Below are positions 12,501 to 27,500 of a stretch of DNA of 64,000 nucleotides, in pieces. The position numbers and the translations under genes are program-made. This DNA is from Melanocharis versteri (Eukaryota; Chordata; Aves; Passeriformes; Melanocharitidae), in NCBI GenBank assembly GCA_013397845.1, contig VZTG01003219.1, positions 224,745-288,744 of the forward strand, read 5' to 3'. How positions within the stretch are numbered: the stretch's first letter is position 1; every line of letters starts with the position of its first letter. A model generated the notes under the pieces. The model had not been told where the DNA came from. It searched no databases and saw nothing but the letters and a program-made list of their open reading frames with translations.

Positions 12501-15500
12501 CAGACCAATGAAGTTAAAAGAATATGATACTGAGTTTTCTATGCAGCGCTTTTTGGCTGTATTTTAATGACACTTGGGAACATTCTCAGTTGGTAGCACT
12601 TTGCAGAGCTCCAGGGCAGACATCAGGGTGAGCTGCTGCCTGCTGAGAGCGTGCCTCATTGAGCCCTGCTTTGGAAATCAGCCTTTCTGCCTAAGCAGCT
12701 GTAAAAATGTGGCTGTGCCACCCTGGCAGTGCCCAAGGCCAGGCTGGACAGGGCTTGGAGCAGCCTGGGACAGTGGAAGGTGTCCCTGCCCATGGCAGGG
12801 GTGGCACTGGATGGGCTTTAAGATCTCTCCAACCCGAACCATGCAGTGATTCCATAACTCTGTGAAAAAGCCAAACACACAGTGGTCTCAGCCTCACTCA
12901 GGCCTGGGGGCACAGAGCACTTGAACTTGGGAAGAAAATGTGGTTTTTAAATTGACATCATGTTTTCCATGGCACCAAGGCAGAGATCCACCCCCAGAAG
13001 GCGCCTGCTATCTTGCTGTTCAATTCCTAATGATTTATAATTCCCCTAATAAGGGATTTGCATAAAAGCCCTGGCTGTTTTAAATGATGCCTTATTTTAT
13101 GCCTTAAAAGCATAGAGCAGATTTATCTTTTACGAGTACGTCAGACTCTTTATGGCTCTTGCTTCTGCTTGAAAGCCACAGTGACTGCAAATCAACAACA
13201 CTAAGCCTCCTTTTCCTGCACACAAGTGGGATAAACCTTTAGGCAAATTGCTAAGTGCACTGCTAAACCCCTAAGCTTTCATGGCATTGATTCTCACAGA
13301 GTCATAGTAATCCCCAAATCTGGTTGAAATGGCAGAAAAGTTCTCATGCTACATCATTTTCAAAATTAAAACTTCATTGTGAACAAGAATTGCAAGCTTT
13401 GCCATTCCCTGGAATTGTGTCTCAAGGGTTTTGTTCATCTAAAAATATTGGGAAAAGACCACAATTGTCCAAAGGCTGGTGATGTTGTGGGAAAGAAATA
13501 AACAGAACATTCCCTCAAAAAGTATAGAAATCAGGTCATATAAGTGCTGCTTTGAAAACCCACTCTAAATATTTACACCTAGGTAGGAAAGGCTGGTAAA
13601 GGCCTGAAAGCAACATTGGATGCCCTCAAGGAATAAATTCCCCCAATTAGTATAAGGAATTCTTGTAACATTTCATCCGGTGGAATATTTGTTATGGAGC
13701 ACTTGCTAATCTGACAGAAGTGAAAGGTTAATTATTATTCTGCTTATAGACAGCAGTGAGTGCTCCTGCAGGTGTTTCCAGGCAGGCAAGAGATTGGAAG
13801 CTCTTGATTTGGAGAGGTGCTGTGTCCTTGTAGCTCACACACTTCTCTGGAAATCCACAGATATTAAAATCACAGAACTGAATCATTGAATATTCTAATG
13901 TTAGAATAATTTGTTTTCAAACTCTGTTTAAATCCTTTGCTAAAGCAAATGAGAATACCTGTTAACACTGGAAAAACAACTTTTACTGGACCTGATCAAA
14001 ATATTACCAGAAGTCCAAGCATTTCTGTGCAGTACCTGAGGGTCAGGATCAACAGCAGTGATGTTACTGAGCAGGACAGAGGGAATTTCAGGAAGAAGTG
14101 GGCACAGCTGGTTTTGGAAGTGACTGGCCAGTTCATCTCTCCACCAAATAAGGTCTGGAAGCCACGTAGAGGTCAGAAATGCAGTAATCATCTGGTAAAA
14201 CCTGGATGTTCCCTGGAGATGTTCTGCAGTCTGCAAAGAGCCAGTGGTTAAAAAGCTTTGGTGATGGTTTCAGCAATCCTCTGTCTGTACCTTGCACCTG
14301 CAGCAGCTCCTGCTCTGTGCACAGCCATCCCAGACTCCAGCTCCACACAGCTGCCCTCAGATTTTCCAAACCAGCCCCCTGGTGTGACACCCTGCACCTC
14401 CCAAAGCACCACACTCTTCACGCCCTGCTCGTGCCATCCACCAGCTCTCAAACCCTGCCCCAAAGCAGATCCCACCACACTCGGAGGGGAAGAAAGGCCC
14501 ACGAACAGGACCATAAACCAGCCCAATACCATGAAACGTTAACTGGCAAAGGGTTTCTCAGGGATATCAATGAAAACAGCTGTTAGTGCCCCATCCCTGG
14601 AAGTGTTCAATGCCAGGGTGCATAAAGCACTGAGCAATCTGGTCTAGTGGAAACTGTCCCTGCCTGTGGCAGAGGGTTGAAATAAGATGACCTTTAAGGT
14701 CCCTTCCAACCCAAACCATTCAGTGATTTTTTTTAAGATTGAGGCTAATATTAATACTGATACATTAATATTGAATACTGCACTGCTAAACTACAGTTTT
14801 CCATCATTTAACCTCCCCTCTAAGCCTCATTGTTCTTCGGGTTGATTCTTAATTAGCAGGACTTTCAGAGAACAAAACCAGTGACCTCAAGGAGACCTAA
14901 TTAGAAATTAACAGACTCAACAACTGTGCAGAGCATCTTCTCTCCACCAGTTACTCGAGGGAAGTGAAGGTCCTGCTCTGCCCTGGTGCAGCCTCACCTC
15001 AGGTCTGGGGCAGTTGTGGGTGCCACAATATCTGGAGGATCTAAAGCTGTTGGAGAGTGTCCAAAGGAGGGACATAAGGATGGGGAAGGGTCTGAGGAGC
15101 AGCTGAGGGCGCTTGGATTGTTCAGCTGGAGAAGGAGACTGAGGGCAGAGCTCAGCGGGGGCTGCAGCTCCTCCCGAGGGGCAGCTCCGATCTCTGCTCT
15201 GTGTGACAGGGACAGGAAACAGCTGGAGCTGGGCCAGGGGAGGGTCAGGCTGGAGATCAGGGAAAGGTTCTTCCCCAGAGGGTGCTGGGCACTGCCCAGG
15301 CTCCCCAGGGAATGGGCACGGCCCCGAGGCTGCCAGAGCTCCAGGAGCGTTTGGACAGCGCTCCCAGGGATGCCCAGGGTGGGATTGTTGGGGTGTCTGT
15401 GCAGGGCCAGGAGCTGGGCTGGATGATGCCTGTGGGTCCCTTCCCACTCAGAATATTCCATCATTTTGTGATTATCGCACCTAAAAAGTGAAGCTCGAGG

Positions 15501-18500
15501 AGGAAAACCCCAAATCAAACTACAGAGATTGGGAGCTCCTTGGAGCCACCAGATAATGAAGTGAGGGAAGTGCACAGAGAGGAGCCCCAGAGCTCCACAC
15601 AGTGCCAGGGGGATAACTGGGAATGCCTGGGAGATTCTTAGAAAGCAGAGGCTGTGCAAATCCAATTCCCATCAGACAGGCCTGGAACTGCAGTCTATCA
15701 GCACACAGGGATTACACGAGGTGTTTCAGCATTTGTTCTGCCAACAAGAAACCAAAACCAGGCAGGGATGTTGAAATCTGCCTCACTTCTGGCAGCTGTT
15801 TAGAGAAGGACAGAAATAAAAACACCCCAAACTACCCTCCAAAAAACTGATAAAAATGAGAGGAAGCATAGCAGAACCACTGCATTTAGGAATAGATGCC
15901 ATTCTAGTTGAATAAGCCAAAAGACTTCTTGATGTGCTAAGAACAGGAGCTTTTGACTGGAGAAGCCACTATTATTATTCTATTTATAACTATTACAGCT
16001 TGGGACAGAGAACCAGAATGTGATAAATAATAAAAGATACAGAGATGACAGTGAAGTGGTCAGTAAATAAGAAATTGATGGCTCAGAGCCCCCTTTTGGG
16101 GCTGAAAATGGACTCTGGGCTCTACACATTAATATTAAAATATCATTTGTCATCATGGTTAACATTTACACATGCTTGGTCTTTTTTGCCTAATCCAAAA
16201 AAAGTAACTTAAGGTCTCCCTAAATTCTTACAGCAAACAGATGCAACAAAAGCACCTGGAAACCCAATCATATCTTAAAGGTAAGCCCTGAAAAGTGTCT
16301 CTTTGTGCCCACAGGAGACAACTGGAACAAGAACCAATAAGTGCCCCAACAGGATTTTGTTTTGCAATTTGACCACTGAAAACTTGCACATTGACAGGAC
16401 AGTGAGAGACTGAGGGCTGGAGTGTGANCTGGGAGATTCTTAGAAAGCAGAGGCTGTGCAAATCCAATTCCCATCAGACAGGCCTGGAACTGCAGTCTAT
16501 CAGCACACAGGGATTACACGAGGTGTTTCAGCATTTGTTCTGCCAACAAGAAACCAAAACCAGGCAGGGATGTTGAAATCTGCCTCACTTCTGGCAGCTG
16601 CTTAGAGGACAGAAATAAAAACACCCCAAACTACCCTCCAAAAAACTGATAAAAATGAGAGGAAGCATAGCAGAACATTTAGGAATAGATGCCATTCTAG
16701 TTGAATAAGCCAAAAGACTTCTTGATGTGCTAAGAACAGGAGCTTTTGACTGGAGAAGCCACTATTATTATTCTATTTATAACTATTACAGCTTGGGACA
16801 GAGAACCAGAATGTGATAAATAATAAAAGATACAGAGATGACAGTGAAGTGGTCAGTAAATAAGAAATTGATGGCTCAGAGCCCCCTTTTGGGGCTGAAA
16901 ATGGACTCTGGGCTCTACACATTAATATTAAAATATCATTTGTCATCATGGTTAACATTTACACATGCTTGGTCTTTTTTGCCTAATCCAAAAAAAGTAA
17001 CTTAAGGTCCCCCTAAATTCTTACAGCAAACAGATGCAACAAAAGCACCTGGAAACCCAATCATATCTTAAAGGTAAGCCCTGAAAAGTGTCTCTTTGTG
17101 CCCACAGGAGACAACTGGAACAAGAACCAATAAGTGCCCCAACAGGATTTTGTTTTGCAATTTGACCACTGAAAACTTGCACATTGACAGGACAGTGAGA
17201 GACTGAGGGCTGGAGTGTGAAGAATAAACTCCACATTTCTCTCCTCAGTAGCTGAAGCTGCCCAAGGGCAGGAACAGGGAGAGACTTGCTGTCATTCTCC
17301 TTGGCTCTGCTGGGGCTGACATCCCAACTTTTGTTGTTCCTCCCAGCTCTGATCTCTGCTGGGGAAAGCAGCAGCTCTACAAATGCCTCAGGAAAGAAAG
17401 ATCGACACAAGTCAGTGCTACCACAAAGGCAGAGCCTCTAATGAGGGAGAGGAAACCCAAGCCCTGCTTGGAAGAGCTGCCCCAACCCCTGAAATGTCAC
17501 TGCTGTGCAACAGAGCTCAGCTCAGAAGCTGTTCATGATGAGAGTGGGGAGGCCCTGGCACAGGGTGCCCAGAGAAGCTGTGGCTGCCCCTGGATCCCTG
17601 GAAGTGTCCAAAGCCAGGTTAGACAGGGCTTGGAGCAGCCTGGGACAGTGGAAGGTGTCTTCTTGCAGGGATTTGGACTGGATGGCCTTGAATGGCCCCT
17701 TCCAATCCAATCCAATCCAAACCATGATTCCATGATAAGGACTGGAAAAACTGCACAGTTTGTTCCACCAGGTTGTGATTTAACCCTTCCCAGCTCCAGC
17801 CAAACATTCAGGGAAGCCTGAGCCCACAGCTCCAAAAGTTCATTCAATCCTTTAACACTGGGTACATATTTTGAGCATAATCAGTGCTCAATAATCATGA
17901 TGCTTTGGCCAAGCCCTCGGCTGGAATCAGCAGAGAGCAGGTCAGGCTCTGTCCCTCCATTTGCTTTGCTCCACAGAGGAAACACCTTGAATTCAGTTGC
18001 CTTGGGCAGAAACCAACAGCAAGTCCCTGTCCAGTCCAGCAGAGCCTGGTCTCATCAGCCTCTGCCCAGGGCTGCTCAATCACTAATGGAAAAGCTGCTC
18101 CTTGTTTTGGGCTGGGTTTTTCTGGGAGTGTTTAAATCATGACATTTGGTGCCAGCATCAATCATTTATTTTCAGGAGCGCTGGAGCCACAGCTGTCAAA
18201 CTCCAGGTTTTGTGATACATCATGGGAAATTCAATCTTTGCTGCTCCCAAGCAGCAGCTGCAAGTGAAGAACACTCTCTGCAGCTGAGGAGGGGATGCTG
18301 AAGAGTGTTTTAAAAACATGTTCACACATCCTGGTCCATTTAGGCTCCCCATGGTGTGTCCAGCAGGTATAGCACAGACACCTGGGGGTGAGGCAGGCAA
18401 AAACAGAGTAGAAAATCCACTACCAGCTCACTGAAGCCACAAAAGTTGCTTTGAGCCACCTGAGAAGAACTCAGAAGGCTCAGCAGAGCACAGGGCAGCA

Positions 18501-21500
18501 CCTCAAAGGTTCCTCAGCCACAGGACAGTTATTCAAGCAAGTGGCTCTCAGGAGATCTGGGGGACACAGGGATTGCTGCTCCCCACACCCACCTGGCTAC
18601 ACTTCCCAGCAAGAGTCACCCCCACTGCTCAGGTAAAACAGGTATTTACACCAGGCAAGAGTGGCAATAATACCTAAAAAGCTGTCTCCAAAAAAGAAAT
18701 AGGTACAAGATGCTCCAACCTGTATCAAGTCAGCTCTGTGAAAGACAGAACCAACAGAGCAGAGCCCAGAGCTGCAGTTTCACAGCTCTGCTGTGTTCAG
18801 GACATGAGTTCCAATAATGTCCTACATCACATGTGCTAAATTTCCAGCCTGTGTGCAAGACCTTCCACTTTTATTGCACAGCTCAGGCTCTGGGGCCCAC
18901 CAAAATTGAGGGAAGGAGCTCATGTCCTTCCAGGCCTCAGCTCCTGGGAGTCAAATAAAAATAACTCCTCCTCCTGGGCCACACTCTTCACATGGTTAAA
19001 ATAAAGGAGGAAAAACCATAATAGGTGCCAAAAGATGTGTCTCCTCCAAAGCCAGCTAAGTTTCTGCAGTGTGAGGTTACAGCTAATGAGCAATAGAGAA
19101 AAAATGATGCCACAGAGAGCTGGTTTCTGGTCTGCACATCATCTGAATGCAGCATAACTGAGGACAGCCTGGGCTGGCAATTAGCTGTGAGCAATCCTGC
19201 AGTCCCACGGTGCTGGGCTCTTCCCCCCATCCCAATCTGGGCAGCTCCTCTGCTGCTCTACCCTGTCTTGCTGGAATGTGAGCTTGGATTGGCACATCCA
19301 GGCCTGGTGCTCAGCATAGAGCAGTGGTGCCTGCCCTGTTTGCACAACTACCAGGTGTAAATGCTGCTACTCACCCCTGACTCGTGGATCTCGGGGCAGC
19401 TCTGGGCTGAAGGCTCCTCTGGTGCCACCAGGCAGGCGTAGAGGGCCAAGCCTTCCTCTCTCCAGGCCTGCTGCAGCCCCACCACCTCAAATGGAGCTTT
19501 GGGGCCATCCTTCCTCTTCACAGGAGGCACCTGGAAATCCATTGGAACACAATTCCACTTTTAGATGGACTGAAAAAAACCCTTTATCTCGCTCTGTTGC
19601 TTTTGAGTAGAGCCCCACAACAATCCAGGGAGCACTCTGCTTTGATTAGTAGATTAGCTGTGATTTAGCCAGCAGAAAAATCAATAAAGACCAAATTAAA
19701 TAGGAATAACACATTGCTTTTGATAAGTCATAGGATTTATTTTCTCAATGAGGACTTGCAAGCACTGACTTCCACCAGTTTCACTATGAGGAAGCAGGAA
19801 TTCACATTATTCCCCTGGTCCAGTGAGAGGTGAGCACAGAGCCCCTGCCAAGGCTGCCTGGAATGTTCCGGTCTCAGCAGTGTCCCTTTATCAGTGACAG
19901 TGAGATCAATCCAAGTTCAGCTCACAAATCAATGCAAAGGGATGATGCCTTTCCAAGAGGCTGCTGCAGGCTTCCCTAAGAAGCCCTTCACCAACAGCCC
20001 AAACCCCATCAATCCCCATCCTGTGAATCCCCTTTTAGTTGGGCTGAGGTGATTTCTTTTCCATGGATTTTTAGTGCACGTGTGTGTGGGAGGCAAACAT
20101 TCTCTTTTCCAGTATATAGATCTGATTTAAACCATAAAGGGTAAAAAGTGACTTCTGCCAACCTCAAGACATAAATTATTATAGTGAATATCAGTTTAGA
20201 TCCAGGGAGAAGGTTCCAGTAGGACACCTTGTCTCTTTAGGTTGCTCAAAGTCATATGAAGCATAATGCACTTTAACGCACGGAATACATGAAAAACTTG
20301 ATTAGAAAAGAGAGAGGAGAGACACTTGGGAGAGCCTAGGAAGGCACTGGGGTGCTGTAAAATGTCCAGGGCAGCTGGTGAAAGAGGGCAGAAGACTCTG
20401 GGAAAGCCAGACACAGGGAATCAGCAAAGCCAGGAGAAAGGAGCAGCAGAGGTACCTGACCCAGAACATGCTCTGGATGGAGAGAAAGGCAAGTCTGAGC
20501 TCCAGGACTGTAATTCCCTCCCAGGGTTCTGGTGGGTACAGAAACTCCAAGTCTTGTTCTGCTGGTTTATACCATCACCAGGCTCTAGATGCATTATCAG
20601 CTCTATTTACTGCACATACAGCCCCAAACCATTTACAGGGAGATTAAGGCCTTTAAAAACACGTTTTTAACACAGGGCCAGGCTGGATTTTGAAACTGCT
20701 GCTCAGCTGGATCACTCAAAACATCAGCACCAAGTCCTCCACTGCTTTGAACACTGGACTCCCATGGGGAATTCTGCAGCATCCAGAGGATCACTGCTCC
20801 CAACTGGCAGCATCCAGCACATCTCCAGTGAAATCAGTAAAGATATGCTGATTTACACAAGCCAGTCAACGGAATTGCATGGATTACCAGATGAGAATTC
20901 GGTCTAAAAATGCCTCAACACTTCCAATTCTTTCAGTGAAAGAAATGCAAACTGCTTCATTGCTATCCAACAGCCATTTCAGAGCCTGTGTAGAATAAAC
21001 TGGTGGATTTTACCCCAGTTTTTCTTGGGCACAAAGTCCATCTGAACATCTGACCCTACACCCAGCAGAGTGGCACAGCCCTAGAGGCTGAGCTACTCTT
21101 TCAGGCTCAGAGGGAACGGCTACAAGTCAGAGCTCAGGGGTTTTTTTTAATGGAAATAACATAAGGGATGAGAGCTCACACTGCAGCTGGTCACAAGCTA
21201 ACGAGTCTGAGTGGAAAATTCAGGATCCAGGGCTGTTCCAGTGGCAATTCTCATTAGCACTGAGCTAACACTAAAGAATGTTAGCAATGTTTTAATGGAA
21301 GCATGAACATCATTAACAATTAATTGTGTTTAAGTGGAATTTAAGTGATTTAAAAGCCTGGCTGCTCAGGGTGAAATCTACCTTGACGGCGTGGATCAGT
21401 ATTGGTTTCCCAGAGTCTTTCCCAGAGAAAAGAATGAGGCCAATGAGCAGGGTGGGAAGGAAAAATACACATTGAGGAGGAAAAATACACTGTTTTCTCT

Positions 21501-24500
21501 AGGGAATAAAGGGTAATATGGATGGGAAGGAGAGAGGATGGGGTGGTTTCTTTAGAGGAGAAAAACATGTGAACCAAAGGACAATTAAGATAAGGCAGCC
21601 CCTCACTTGTTCACAGCACTCTTGACTATCAGAAAGGGTCTGTTCTTATCTAGAACAAATGGTAAAACCCAGGAACCTGTGTCCATTGCCAAGGACAAAG
21701 CCTAACACCCAGCAGTCACTTTGGACAACTGAAAATCTGGCTCAACAATTTTTCACTTCTTCATAAACTACAGACACAACCCCACAACCCAGCTCCACGA
21801 GAACAAGCGAGACTTTTATTTACTGACTCTGAGGTGAATTAGAACATAATTTCCACTTTGTTCAGCCACTGCTTTGTAGCTGTTGTGGGGGGAAAAAGGA
21901 GATTTCAAGAGTGATCATGTATTCACTGGAGGTCCAACACAGCCCTCATCATTCAGAGCCTTTTGGGCCAGGTCCCTGCACTCACCAGGGACAGCAGCCA
22001 CGTCACCAGGGCCTGGTAGATGTTGGCTGCTCCCAGCAACTTGTCAGGCACCTGCTCCTCACACTGATCCATGGCCACTTGGCCACAACTTGCCAGCCAA
22101 ATGGTCATCAGCAGCACCTCCTTTTTCACACTCTGGGATCCAGGCAACGTGTCAATAGCTGGCAAAAAAGAGGCTTCCTGTCAAAAAAAAAAAAAGAGAA
22201 CATGAAAATGAAAGTCACTTGGATTACTGGAAGTGTATTCATCATCAGGAATTAATTACATTCATTGCCATCACAGGAGGGGCATTTAACACCCAGAGAG
22301 CATTTATCAAAGAGGGAGAATGAGCCATAAAAGCCAGGTTGTTCTATCAGTGACACCTGCCTGAGCACTGCAGGTTTTCTTGGACAGCTGTCACCTGGGT
22401 CCTCATTTAGTCACACACTGCCTGGTGAATGGAAGGTTACACAGTCACAGCTGGAAAAGTGTGATTGAATTTATTCTGTATTCAAGACTCAGCGTTTGGG
22501 TTTTTTTTTTAATCACTGAAACGCCCTCAAACAAGCCTGATAGTGTGAAAACTCTTTATTTTCTGCTTCACCTAACATCCCTCATTTCAGAGATGATGTC
22601 ACAGTTAAAGGAACTCACCTCCTTTCTTTACTTCAGCATTGACAGTTGGTTATGTAGGATGCAAATTCCCTCTCCTTTAAGAGAACTGTTCAAGACACAA
22701 CTCCAAGCTTGAACTGTGGACTTACAGTTTTTTGTCCTTCCACAGATGCTGCAGCTGTAATTATTGGCTGCCTTGTTCTTCCTATCTATATTCAATTTGC
22801 TGCCCCTGACATTTCTTTGGTAAATTAACAAGCAAGTCCCTAAAATCCCAAAGATTCTCCAGTACTGCTCCTCAACAGTTATGATCACAGAATCATGGAA
22901 GGGTTTGTGTTGGAAGGGGCCTTAAAACCCATCTTCTACCCCCTCCCACAGGCAGGGACAACTTCCACTGGACCAGGTTGCTCCAAGCCCTATCCAACCT
23001 GGCCTGATGTTTTCAGTTGCTCCATGCAGCCTACAATGAGGATTTCTGCCCACACCTCTACACTGAATGAACCTTAATTTGATTTACCTGAATTTACTCT
23101 GAAAGCAAAGTAAGATAAATCCAATTACAGCCACTTTAATTCTGAATTAAAATGTCCACAAAGGTGTTTCATGACTAATCCACTTGACAAGTTAATGTAC
23201 CTCGACTTTTGTGCTGGTCCTCAAAACAGACAACTTCTTAAAATGGTTTAATAAGGCATAAAATGAATAAAATCCAACAAGCAGCTCTACTGTGTCACCC
23301 AGCGTTTTGGTACCAAATAAAAACTGCAGTTAGTAATAAAGGCAAAACAGCCATGCAAACGTGTCTGATGCTGCAGATTTGTATTAATTAATGTTACTGC
23401 AGCCCTGGGGTGCCAACAGAATTCCTCAGGGCTTTGACCTCCCCACTGAAATCCCCTGAGGAAAGGCTTTAGGAGAAACTCTGGGACCATGAGGAAAAGG
23501 TGACCCTCTCCTATATCCTGTGTTGGAGAAAGGATTCTTTCTTCCTCCCTCAACAAGGGTGTGGGGATCCGTGAGAGGAGGTAATTTAAGAGTTAAAGAT
23601 ATAAAAAGTATCCATAACTAGTGTTTCAGCAGGAAATCTCCAACGATTCCAAACTCCCTAGGCCCAGCAGCAGGGGAGGGCTCAGTGGATTTTCTGACCA
23701 AAAGCAGAGAAGTTTACTTATTAAGGTTCTTCTGGAGTGAAGTTTTGATGAAGGTTGGACCTTCCCTCTCCTCCCTCTGCCAGCCTCGTCATCCCAACAA
23801 GAATCTAAGTGTACAACCTGAATAACTTCTGAAATATTAAGGCTAATGAACAAAAAAGGAGCTAATCCAGCTTAATTCTGGGCAAGAATGGCTGAAGTAA
23901 GACACGACTGGTGCTTTCTGGGTACAGCTTCCCACAGCACTGCCCAGTTTACCCCAGCCTGCAGATGAGGAGAGTTCAATTTGCCCACGTTACACTGGCT
24001 TTTATTTGTGACAGTATTAGGTTATAAAAAGCCTAAAATTACTCAAATGCTGGGCTATTTTTGGTTGCTCTGGCTGGAATTGTGCTGTCACTCAGAGACA
24101 GGCTTGCAGCTGATTGCAGTCAAGTGCCAACAATTACCAAAAAGTAAATAAGATAAAATTTCCTCTTCCCAAATTCTTGCTATTTTACTTTGCAATTACA
24201 GTTTATGTCATTACAAGTTCCAGCCCTTCAGCTCAGTTTCCCAACCCCCCTCCATCCCCAGCTCTGGCCTTTTTTCTCCACTCTCACATAACAACAGCAC
24301 AAGGAGGAGCAGCAACCACAGTGAGCAGCCAAGGAGTGACCTCTGCCCAAACCCACACCACAGTGAAACGAGGGAAAGGGAATTGCAAGCCAGCTTCAGG
24401 AGAGCCACGTTATCCAGCCTTCAGTGGTGCTGAACTTCCACAGAGGCACAACAGCCTTAGGCTGAGGGAGGGCAGGGTTAGCTGGGATTCTGGGGAGGAA

Positions 24501-27500
24501 TTGTTCCCTGTGAGGGTGGGGAGGCCCTGGCACAGGGTGCCCAGAGAAGCTCTGGCTGCCCCTGGATCCCTGGCAGTGCCCAAGGCCAGGTTGGATGGAG
24601 CTTGGAGCAGCCTGGGATAGTGGAAGGTGTCCCTGCCATGGCAGGGGTGGAATGGGATGAGCTTTAATCCCTGATAATCCCAAAGGAAACTACTAGTCAC
24701 AAAAAACTCATTTTTAAAAGTGGCAATTTACCTCCATATTATTATTATTTTAAACCAGAGCTGTTTATGATGACAGCAAGCCAAAGCTTGGTGGGCATAG
24801 GTTTGTCAGCCAAGATTAACATCATTTTATTTCTAATAAAATAGCTCAGAGTGGTTAAATGATGCTTTTGTTGATGTTTTTTGAAAGAGTAGTTGGCATT
24901 TCTCTTCTAGATGGGACAAAGAGTTTCCAAGATTGGGAAACACTAACATCAAAGCTGTGAGAGGCTGGAATGACCAAGGAGAAGTTCAGGAGCCAGACAA
25001 CAACTTCACAAAGATTTCCCAGCAGAATCAACTCATCCACTCTGAGGAGTTGCCCCAATGGCAGGATAGGCCAAGGAAAAACCAATTTTTTACTTTAATA
25101 TATATTGTCTCTCTTTTTCAGGTAAATAAAACATGAATATTTCCCTCCCAGCACCTTTTCCAACATTAACATGGAAGCAAGGCAGCATGTTCCATCCTAA
25201 TACCCTCCCTACTCCACGGCACAGACTCTGCAGCAGCAAAAGCTCCATCCAAACATCCACTGCATGGAAAAAGAAGAGAAGTTAAACTCACACAGTCTCC
25301 TCCTTCACCACAGAGGGTGAGCAACGGGGAAGGGGAGGAATAGGAAGACTCTCCCTCTCATTGGCTGGAGGTTTAATCAAAATAATTGTTTTCAGCCCTG
25401 TCTAAATTTATCCTTCTATGTCATCTGCACCCTAGCTTGGATCCCAGATTTAAGAGGCAATCCCTGATGAATGGCAAATTACTGACTGCAGAACTCTTTT
25501 GCCAAACGATGCATCTGCTGTGGGTTTGTAAATGTGAGCTGATTTCTAAGTGCTGGAGCAGCTCGAGCTAATTTCTCTAATGAACCTTCCCCTCGCATTC
25601 CACAGCTGCTCTGGTATTCCATGTTCCCGCTCTGCCGTGGACAGAGCTCGTGGTACAAGACATAACCATGATGATTGTGTGCTTATATCCCTATTTTCCA
25701 CACAGTCATGTGGTAAATGTAAGATTTTTAGGACACATTTAACAATTCTGGCCATCTAAGGCAAAGCAGAATATCACTATTCCACGGCTTCTAAAAATTC
25801 TTGCATTAGATGAAGACATATTGGAAATGTCAAGTGTTTGTTCATTTTCATTCTGTGGGGAAGGAAAAATGATGACAATGCCATCTGTTAGATGATTTGA
25901 AACTCCACATTAAAGCATGGAATAAACCCTGAAACCATTCAGAGAAATGCTTTATCACTGCAAAGTGGGAGCAACGGGTGAGAATGAGGAGAGGATCTGC
26001 AGTGCCTGCATGCAAGTGGCAGAACACTCTGGAATTAGGAAGTTAACTTTCTGTGACAAAAAGGAGAATACAATTGATGTTTAATGGTCTGAATGGTCTT
26101 TCTGTAAATGCATTTCTGTACCAGAGTCACTCTGTGGCACCACTGCCTTTCTGAGTGTCATGCTGAGGTTATGGATCTGAAAAACATGATGGGGGCAAGA
26201 TGGTATTGAAATTTCTGCTGTGGACTGAGCCTCAGAGTGCTCAAATGGAGGAATTATGATGCTCCAAAGCAGATAACTCTGCCAAGGGAGATTGCAGGGA
26301 TTCAGGGAGCTGTGTAATGGAGCATTATTTGCTCTGATCTCCATAGTTTTCACTTCACTTAGGGCTCTCCAGATCATGGGAGTTTAAGTTAAAAATCTAA
26401 TAATAAAGAAAATGTCTTTGCTGAAAGTTTTCCTGCTCTGGACAATTATTCTTAGTCTTGGGTATGAAGGATAAAACGTCTTAACTGCACTAAGGGAATT
26501 CTCAGCTGCTTCACTGGAGTTAATGGCTCATCTATCAAAGATGTGGATAAACCCTCTTCCACAAGAGGCAAGGATCTGGTCCATAGGATTTGGTAGCAGA
26601 GAGATGCTGTGGATCACAGAGGATCAAAGAATTTTTGGTCCAAATTCAACAAGTTAAAAAATCCATTCAAATAACCGGTAACAAAAAAGCTTTTCTTTAC
26701 ATATAATTTCTTCTTTATTTTCTAGAAGTGGGAAAACTTGCTGACAAAGGCTCAGCTCAGGTAAACACTGACCTGAGAAGGGCATTAAAATTTAAACCAA
26801 AGTAACACTGAGTCTTATTTGAGTTTGTTTGCTTTCCGAGCCATAATCATTAAAAACGAGAAGTGCCTTTTCCATGATTGGTGTTTACACTCCAGTAACA
26901 CTTGGAGAGGCTCAGAAGGATTCCCAGCCTCATTGTGCTGGTGTTCTGAGCACATGTAACAAAAAGCTCTTCCTCTAATGAGTTTATACTCCTGGTTAAT
27001 GAGAAGCAGCTGAAATGAGTAAAGGAAGTTTAATTACTTACACATTTCATGTGAGCACAAGACTGGGAATCGGGAACTTGTGCCTCAGTCCTGGCTCTGG
27101 AATGAAGTATTTCTCTGTGGAACTGTAAAGTGAGGATAATATTTCCTTATCCTGGTCCTTGACTAGCTGGATTAATTATCAAGAGTCTGTAAAGTGCTCT
27201 GAAGAGGAAGAGTGGAAGATTATCAAGAAACTTTCAAAATTACCCTCTGTTCCCTTTCCTGCTCCTGGAAGTGTTGTGGCCTCTCAGCCCCCTCATCGTG
27301 ATCTTATCTGCATCTTCCACAATTTGTTCTTCAAAGGATTCCAACCTGCCTCACAAAGAAAATGGGTCAGGACTCCCAGACCCTCAGAGGGGAAGGGAAT
27401 TGCACATGGTCACTTGGAAATGATGGGACAGAGCATGGAATTGGTCCTCAGCCATCTGAAATCCAGGCTGGTGTTTGGCACATGCTCCAAGCTGGGTTGA

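Larger units (their letters stand above)
14231..19374 (-). other. DNAAF8 intron 11
   Basis: Three CR1 copies and the 0.8-kb tandem duplication. Nothing else recognised. Confidence 0.6.

Noticed and set aside
14917..15665. 176- and 223-codon minus-strand frames
   Set aside because: Antisense of a CR1 element, with no recognisable domain.
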